This document shows, one piece after another, positions 6,252-7,053 of a stretch of 7,053 nt of DNA (positions are counted from its first letter, which is position 1; the number at the start of each line of letters is the position of its first letter). Source of the stretch: Candidatus Woesearchaeota archaeon. GTDB taxonomy: Archaea; Nanobdellota; Nanobdellia; SCGC-AAA011-G17; GW2011-AR17. Location: the NCBI GenBank assembly GCA_003694495.1, contig RFJO01000024.1:1-7053 (forward strand). The letters are read 5' to 3'. A model generated the notes under the pieces. The model saw only the letters and a program-made list of their open reading frames with translations. It did no database searches and was not told the origin of the DNA. The position numbers were made by a program, and so were the translations under genes.

Positions 6252-7052
6252 CTATGATAGCTCACCTGTGAAAACTTTATAACCTTCTGGATGAAGGCAC
6301 AAACCCCATAAGGCATTATTGCTAGATTTAACATATTTAATATTATTTGAGCCATCTAGTTTAACAAAATCACTCACTAAATTATCAGATCTAACTAAAT
6401 TTGTTAATTTTTTCATAGATTTAATAACTTGCTTAGCTTTATTCTTATAGCCGAGCGAATTCAATAACAGAACCCATAAGGCATTATCTTCAGAAAAAAT
6501 CTTGTTCTCTTTATCGGAACTATATCGTATTTCACTGTGAAATACCAATTCGTCATCTCTAACTAAACTTCTCAAGTAATTCATTGATTCAACAACTTGA
6601 TTAGCTTTATCTCTATAGCCAACAGCATTTAATAAAAGTCCCCATAAAGCATTAGAATAAGAATAAACATTCATATCCCCATCAGAACCATTCGTTTCTA
6701 CATTGCTACTTACCAAACCATCAGGCCTAACTAAACCGATCTCTTCCATTAATTCAATAACCTGGATTGCTCTATCTCTATATCCAACAGCATTCAACAA
6801 CATGCCCCATAAGGCGTTACATTCTGCATTAATGATCATATTTCCACCGATACCTTTTGTTTTTACATACCAATACACTAAGTTATCATCCTTAACTAGA
6901 TCTATCTTCTTCATAGACTCAACAACCTTTATTGCCTTAGCTTTTTTTCCAACAGAATTTAATAATAGGCCCCATAAGCAATTGTCTTTAGCTGAAATAC
7001 ACATATCAATATCAGAGATATCTGAATCAAAATACCAATACACTAAGTTGTC
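6252..7052 (-). CDS. Tandem-repeat protein with NALWG-core units of about 55 residues, 5' truncated
   Basis: The frame is open to the right edge; the repeat pattern continues through residues D-N-L before the GTG at 7043, so that GTG is internal and the real start lies outside the window. The 266 visible residues consist of five consecutive units of 54 (first residue cut off), 55, 56, 56 and 45 residues. Each unit has D-x-L-V, a variable stretch of 15-20 residues often containing Gly/Asn/Asp turns, then N-A-L-W-G-L-L-L-N-x-V-G-Y, and a second helix-like stretch K-A-x-Q-V-x-x-S-M ending x-L-V-R. The last unit stops after G-Y-K with FTGELS, lacking its second helix. Two helices plus a variable strand/loop per unit, with an (D/N)NAL-type helix start, recall alpha/alpha-toroid (six-hairpin glycosidase-like) repeats; TPR-like solenoids are the alternative. 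No catalytic residue is assigned, and localisation is unknown because the N-terminus is missing. The barrel gene follows after 51 nt on the same strand. Confidence 0.85.
   Translation of the reverse strand, partial: DNLVYWYFDSDISDIDMCISAKDNCLWGLLLNSVGKKAKAIKVVESMKKIDLVKDDNLVYWYVKTKGIGGNMIINAECNALWGMLLNAVGYRDRAIQVIELMEEIGLVRPDGLVSSNVETNGSDGDMNVYSYSNALWGLLLNAVGYRDKANQVVESMNYLRSLVRDDELVFHSEIRYSSDKENKIFSEDNALWVLLLNSLGYKNKAKQVIKSMKKLTNLVRSDNLVSDFVKLDGSNNIKYVKSSNNALWGLCLHPEGYKVFTGELS
6255..7052 (-). repeat. Five tandem in-frame coding repeats, 165-168 bp period
   Basis: A conserved box close to CCCCATAAGGC (plus-strand reading; it encodes the A-L-W-G core on the minus strand) recurs at about 6304, 6472, 6640, 6805 and 6970, at spacings of 168, 168, 165 and 165 bp. 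Units in coding order are 7052-6891, 6890-6726, 6725-6558, 6557-6390 and 6389-6255. The core is conserved at DNA level, while the segments encoding the variable loop have diverged. All spacings are multiples of three, so gain or loss of a unit would keep the frame. Confidence 0.9.
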
Positions 7053-7053
7053 A

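Noticed and set aside
6016..6282. Plus-strand 88-residue open frame
   Set aside because: It spans the complement of the barrel gene's signal and linker, the promoter gap and the end of the repeat gene; no ribosome site or family signature supports it.
6252..6310. Frameshift at the end of the repeat gene
   Set aside because: Both other frames downstream of the core were read, and neither restores the K-A-x-Q-V-x-x-S-M helix.
6300..6985. Regularly spaced CCCCATAAGGC boxes as a CRISPR array
   Set aside because: The period is 165-168 bp, the boxes are imperfect and only about 11 bp long, and they encode the conserved A-L-W-G core in an open frame.
7041..7043. GTG (minus strand) as the start of the repeat protein
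   Set aside because: The preceding in-frame codons D-N-L complete the same D-N-L-V-Y-W-Y motif seen in the next unit, so the GTG codes an internal valine.

Overview
The window reads as an AT-rich archaeal chromosome segment, plausibly from a DPANN-type or other poorly characterised lineage; the phylum cannot be fixed from this sequence alone. The domain call rests on a full-length archaeal/eukaryal-type leucyl-tRNA synthetase, on TATA-box-like elements placed about 25-30 nt ahead of two start codons (suggesting leaderless or nearly leaderless mRNAs), and on a sequon-rich secreted surface protein. Coding density is very high: every gap is about 50 nt or shorter, and no RNA gene, CRISPR array, insertion sequence or attachment site was seen.

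Layout, plus strand: (1) the 3' part of a gene for a secreted protein with a lamin-tail domain followed by Ig-like beta domains, cut at the left edge inside its signal peptide; (2) a 122-residue small envelope protein with a signal sequence and one C-terminal membrane segment, overlapping gene 1 by 4 nt (ATGA); (3) leuS, complete, 18 nt further on and probably read from its own promoter inside the 3' end of gene 2. leuS runs tail-to-tail, with only 2 nt between stop codons, into the minus-strand genes.

Layout, minus strand (right to left): (4) a 5'-truncated gene for a tandem-repeat protein with about 55-residue units carrying an N-A-L-W-G core, compatible with helical-hairpin or alpha/alpha-toroid repeats; (5) after 51 nt, a 622-residue secreted protein with no visible cysteine, rich in alternating aromatic/hydrophobic beta strands and ending in tryptophan, which looks like an outer-membrane-type beta-barrel.

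Taken together, a housekeeping synthetase is flanked by genes that look like cell-envelope functions. Genes 1 and 2 probably work as a pair (a secreted protein without its own anchor plus a small membrane protein). The most interesting item is gene 5: a bacterial-style barrel architecture beside an archaeal synthetase, which is unexpected because most archaea have no outer membrane. That assignment comes from sequence pattern only and is not proven.
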